This document shows, piece after piece, positions 6,021 through 7,606 of a DNA stretch of 7,606 nucleotides. The stretch is from positions 1 through 7,606 of the forward strand of contig CAKRRU010000114.1 in NCBI GenBank assembly GCA_934394515.1, read 5' to 3'. Position 1 is the first letter of the stretch; each line of letters starts with the position of its first letter. The notes beneath the pieces were generated by a model that was not told the DNA's origin, searched no databases, and worked only from the letters and a program-made list of their open reading frames with translations. Source of the stretch: an uncultured Acetatifactor sp. (GTDB taxonomy: Bacteria > Bacillota > Clostridia > Lachnospirales > Lachnospiraceae). The position numbers and the translations under genes are program-made.

Positions 6021-6034
6021 TCATGATATCATGT
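6021..6034. promoter_or_regulatory. Putative regulator binding palindrome, site 2
   Basis: TCATGATATCATGT contains the perfect 12-bp palindrome CATGATATCATG (6022-6033). Its centre is 104 bp from that of site 1, close to ten helical turns. It lies only 33 bp before the ferredoxin start codon, so binding there would more likely block than activate transcription unless the transcript starts very late. The role is inferred. Confidence 0.5.
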
Positions 6035-6054
6035 ATGTTGAAACAAGCAAAATC

Positions 6055-6061
6055 AAGGAGG
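6055..6061 (+). promoter_or_regulatory. Ribosome binding site deciding the start at 6067
   Basis: AAGGAGG lies 5 nt before the ATG at 6067. The frame is open further upstream to a TTG at 5959, but that stretch has no ribosome binding site and would encode the operator-like repeats. Confidence 0.85.
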
Positions 6062-6066
6062 AACGT

Positions 6067-6813
6067 ATGATTCGGAAAATTATTCACATTGACGAGGACA
6101 AGTGTAACGGCTGCGGAATCTGTGCAACCGCATGTCATGAAGGTGCAATAGATATTATCGACGGAAAGGCAAAGCTGGTGCGCGAGCATTTCTGCGACGG
6201 ATTTGGCGACTGCCTGCCGGGATGCCCTACCGGTGCAATCACTTTTGAGGAACGGGAGGCTCCGGCTTATGATGAGGCAGCAGTAAAGCAGGCACAATTG
6301 GAAAAACAGCAGGCGAAAATGCAGCGCGAAGGTATGCAGCTGCCCCACGCAGGATGCCCCGGAAGCAGAATGCGTCAGATGAAACGCAGTGAGAACGAAG
6401 AGACTGTGACAGAAAATGCTGCAGCATACAATACCAATGTTGTGATGAAATCCCAACTGGGCAACTGGCCGGTACAGATCAAGCTGGCTCCGGTACAGGC
6501 ACCTTATTTCGAAGGCGCAAAATTGCTCATTGCGGCAGACTGCACGGCGTATGCCTATGCGAATTTTCATAAGGAATTCATCCGGGGCAAGGTAACACTG
6601 ATCGGCTGCCCGAAACTGGACGCGGTAAATTACAGTGAAAAGCTGACCGAGATTATCCGGAACAATGATATTCAGTCAGTGACCATCGTCCGTATGGAAG
6701 TGCCCTGTTGCGGCGGACTGGAGATGGCAGCGAAGAAAGCAATCCAGGACAGCGGCAAGTTTTTACCCTGGCAGGTAACCACGATCTCTATCGATGGGGA
6801 AATTCTTGAGTAG
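6067..6813 (+). CDS. Ferredoxin-like 4Fe-4S protein with Cys-containing C-terminal domain
   Basis: This 248-residue soluble protein begins with a ferredoxin domain (about 4-60). The first cluster motif is complete: C13, C16, C19 and C23 (CNGCGICATAC). The second, C43, C49 and C53 followed by Pro, lacks the usual second cysteine (F46 is there), so it holds three ligands or recruits one from elsewhere. A charged Gln/Lys/Glu-rich helix (about 70-90) leads to C97 (AGCPGS) and a linker. The C-terminal domain (about 125-248) has C159, C181 (GCPKLD) and the pair C204-C205 (VPCCGG). The overall layout matches clostridial 4Fe-4S proteins found beside Crp/Fnr regulators, whose precise reaction I do not know; electron transfer is the safe call. 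It is divergent from the regulator gene and is followed, 106 bp later and without a terminator, by a small Cys protein. Confidence 0.82.
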   Translation: MIRKIIHIDEDKCNGCGICATACHEGAIDIIDGKAKLVREHFCDGFGDCLPGCPTGAITFEEREAPAYDEAAVKQAQLEKQQAKMQREGMQLPHAGCPGSRMRQMKRSENEETVTENAAAYNTNVVMKSQLGNWPVQIKLAPVQAPYFEGAKLLIAADCTAYAYANFHKEFIRGKVTLIGCPKLDAVNYSEKLTEIIRNNDIQSVTIVRMEVPCCGGLEMAAKKAIQDSGKFLPWQVTTISIDGEILE

Positions 6814-6919
6814 AATTACAGGGCAGAAAGCCTGGTTGTCGATTATGCAGGGATTGTTTTACGTGAATGGCAATGGGCTTTAGAAAAAGATAGATTTGCA
6901 GGAAGGCAAGGGTAGGAAA
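6814..6919. other. Spacer between the ferredoxin-like and small Cys protein genes
   Basis: A weak hairpin (CAGG with CCTG, near 6820-6835) is present but no T-run follows it. No convincing promoter is seen, so the downstream gene is probably cotranscribed with the ferredoxin-like gene. Confidence 0.4.
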
Positions 6920-7333
6920 ATGCAGGGAGATAACATTATCAGTGCATTGATCGGTCTGGTGGGAGCGGTATCCAATAACGGAAAAACGGGGCAGACGGAC
7001 CAGGTGATCAGAGAGGCTTTTTTACATCTGACGGATCAGGACAGCGAGGAAGCAATAGTACAGAAGATCCACGAAGAGAAGTTCCACATCGCTCCGGATT
7101 GTGCCACTTGCCTGAATCCCTGCGGCAATACCTCGGATTACGATATGACGCAGTATTATGCGGCGGATGTAGAAATCATTGAGGCAAAGCAACATTTAAT
7201 ACAGGTTATCCGGGACAGACTGATGTCTACCACGCCGGCATCAGATATTCCTGAGACTGTCTACCGGGGAATTGCCTATCTTGGATATGCGTTGGAACCT
7301 GAGACTTATGAAAAGATTGTGCAGGAATTGTGA
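6920..7333 (+). CDS. Small Cys-motif protein of unknown function
   Basis: This 137-residue soluble protein is mostly helical in appearance. Its only cysteines form one motif, C61-x2-C64-x3-C68 (CATCLNPCGNTSDYD), in the middle of the chain, suggesting an Fe-S or metal site or a redox-active thiol cluster. It has no signal peptide or membrane segment. The ATG at 6920 is preferred because AAGGG (6908-6912) lies 7 nt upstream; a TTG at 6896 in the same frame would add eight charged residues and has no ribosome binding site. It follows the ferredoxin-like gene in the same orientation and probably works with it. I have a faint impression of such small proteins being annotated in connection with hydroxylamine reductase (hybrid-cluster protein), but the chain is far shorter than Hcp and its Cys spacing differs, so I give no function. 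Confidence 0.7.
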   Translation: MQGDNIISALIGLVGAVSNNGKTGQTDQVIREAFLHLTDQDSEEAIVQKIHEEKFHIAPDCATCLNPCGNTSDYDMTQYYAADVEIIEAKQHLIQVIRDRLMSTTPASDIPETVYRGIAYLGYALEPETYEKIVQEL

Positions 7334-7375
7334 AGGTAACTTGAAAGTTAGTTAAATAGTATTTCTCAAATCGCC

Positions 7376-7533
7376 GTAGACCCGATTGCATATAAGAAAC
7401 GCTGACATCGCGGTGTGCTCTAGCACACTTTGCTCGGAAACAGAGCGCAACGGTACATAAGCGGCCAAAGTACGCCCGCTAAGTACCGGCGTCTGTTTAC
7501 GGTCAGCTTATTCTTATATGCAACCGGGTCTAC
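7376..7533. repeat. 158-bp branched inverted-repeat element
   Basis: Outer arms of 23 bp (7376-7398 and 7511-7533) are complementary with a single mismatch, from GTAGACCCG at the left end to CGGGTCTAC at the right. A second segment, GCTGAC (7401-7406) with GTCAGC (7502-7507), continues the stem. Inside are two further hairpins. One is GTGTGC (7413-7418) with GCACAC (7423-7428) around TCTA. The other is longer: AAACAGA (7438-7444) with TCTGTTT (7492-7498), CGC (7446-7448) with GCG (7489-7491), CGGTAC (7451-7456) with GTACCG (7483-7488), and AGCGG (7460-7464) with CCGCT (7476-7480). Together they make a three-way junction. No coding frame or T-run is present. It may be a dispersed miniature element or a structured RNA. 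It is unrelated in sequence to the element at 3217-3381. Confidence 0.65.
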
Positions 7534-7606
7534 TGGGTTACTGAAAACTTTAGAACCACAGAATTTCCAGAGTGAGCAGATAACTTTGGGAGTTTGGGTT
7601 TGTTCA
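7534..7606. other. Right-edge sequence, nothing recognised
   Basis: The last 73 bases hold no gene start with a ribosome binding site, no promoter and no repeat that I can support. Together with 7334-7375 they flank the structured element without an obvious target-site duplication. Confidence 0.4.

Noticed and set aside
5917..6570. Minus-strand open frame opposite the ferredoxin-like gene
   Set aside because: It is opposite canonical CxxCxxCxxxC coding on the plus strand and overlaps the regulatory region; it is best explained as a shadow.
6836..6864. Possible separate promoter for the small Cys gene (TTGTCG with 17-bp spacing)
   Set aside because: The downstream hexamer TTACGT is a poor -10 box, so the evidence is too weak to call.

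Overview
The window looks like chromosomal DNA of an anaerobic gut-type Firmicute, most likely a Lachnospiraceae-like Clostridium relative. The basis is a set of family-level recognitions: a secreted DUF4015-type putative glycosidase, a secreted transglutaminase-like protein with the typical clostridial Cys-His-Asp signature, a flavin reductase-rubredoxin fusion, an FBP-type L-lactate dehydrogenase, and a Crp/Fnr regulator divergent from a ferredoxin. Strong AGGAG-type ribosome binding sites and AT-rich intergenic DNA agree with this. There is no 16S or other taxonomic marker here, so the assignment is an inference.

Region 1 (1-3207) is an exported-protein pair. A lipoprotein with a glycosidase-like TIM-barrel domain (112-1488) is followed by a membrane-anchored or secreted transglutaminase-like protein (1562-3154). 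The gap between them carries a small hairpin whose loop has Shine-Dalgarno-like repeats. A strong intrinsic terminator (3166-3207) closes the unit.

Region 2 (3208-3594) is a non-coding stretch of 387 bp. It holds a 165-bp hairpin-forming element (3217-3381), probably a miniature mobile or dispersed repeat, then an AT-rich promoter region with a perfect sigma-A-type promoter (TTGACA, 17 bp, TATAAT). A palindrome in the promoter spacer looks like an operator.

Region 3 (3595-5181) is a two-gene redox operon: high-molecular-weight rubredoxin (flavin reductase plus rubredoxin), then L-lactate dehydrogenase. The lactate dehydrogenase ribosome binding site overlaps the upstream stop codon.

Region 4 (5194-7333) is a regulator/iron-sulfur locus. 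A Crp/Fnr-family regulator on the minus strand is divergent from a ferredoxin-like protein, which is followed by a small Cys-rich protein. The 219-bp divergent intergenic region carries near-identical 14-bp palindromes and several ATCATG motifs that look like regulator binding sites. Known biology of high-molecular-weight rubredoxin (electron donor to flavodiiron NO/O2 reductases) and of Crp/Fnr regulators suggests a redox, oxygen or nitrosative stress theme for regions 3 and 4, but the window itself does not prove this.

Region 5 (7334-7606) has no recognisable gene. It is dominated by a second structured inverted-repeat element (7376-7533) that can be drawn as a three-way junction.
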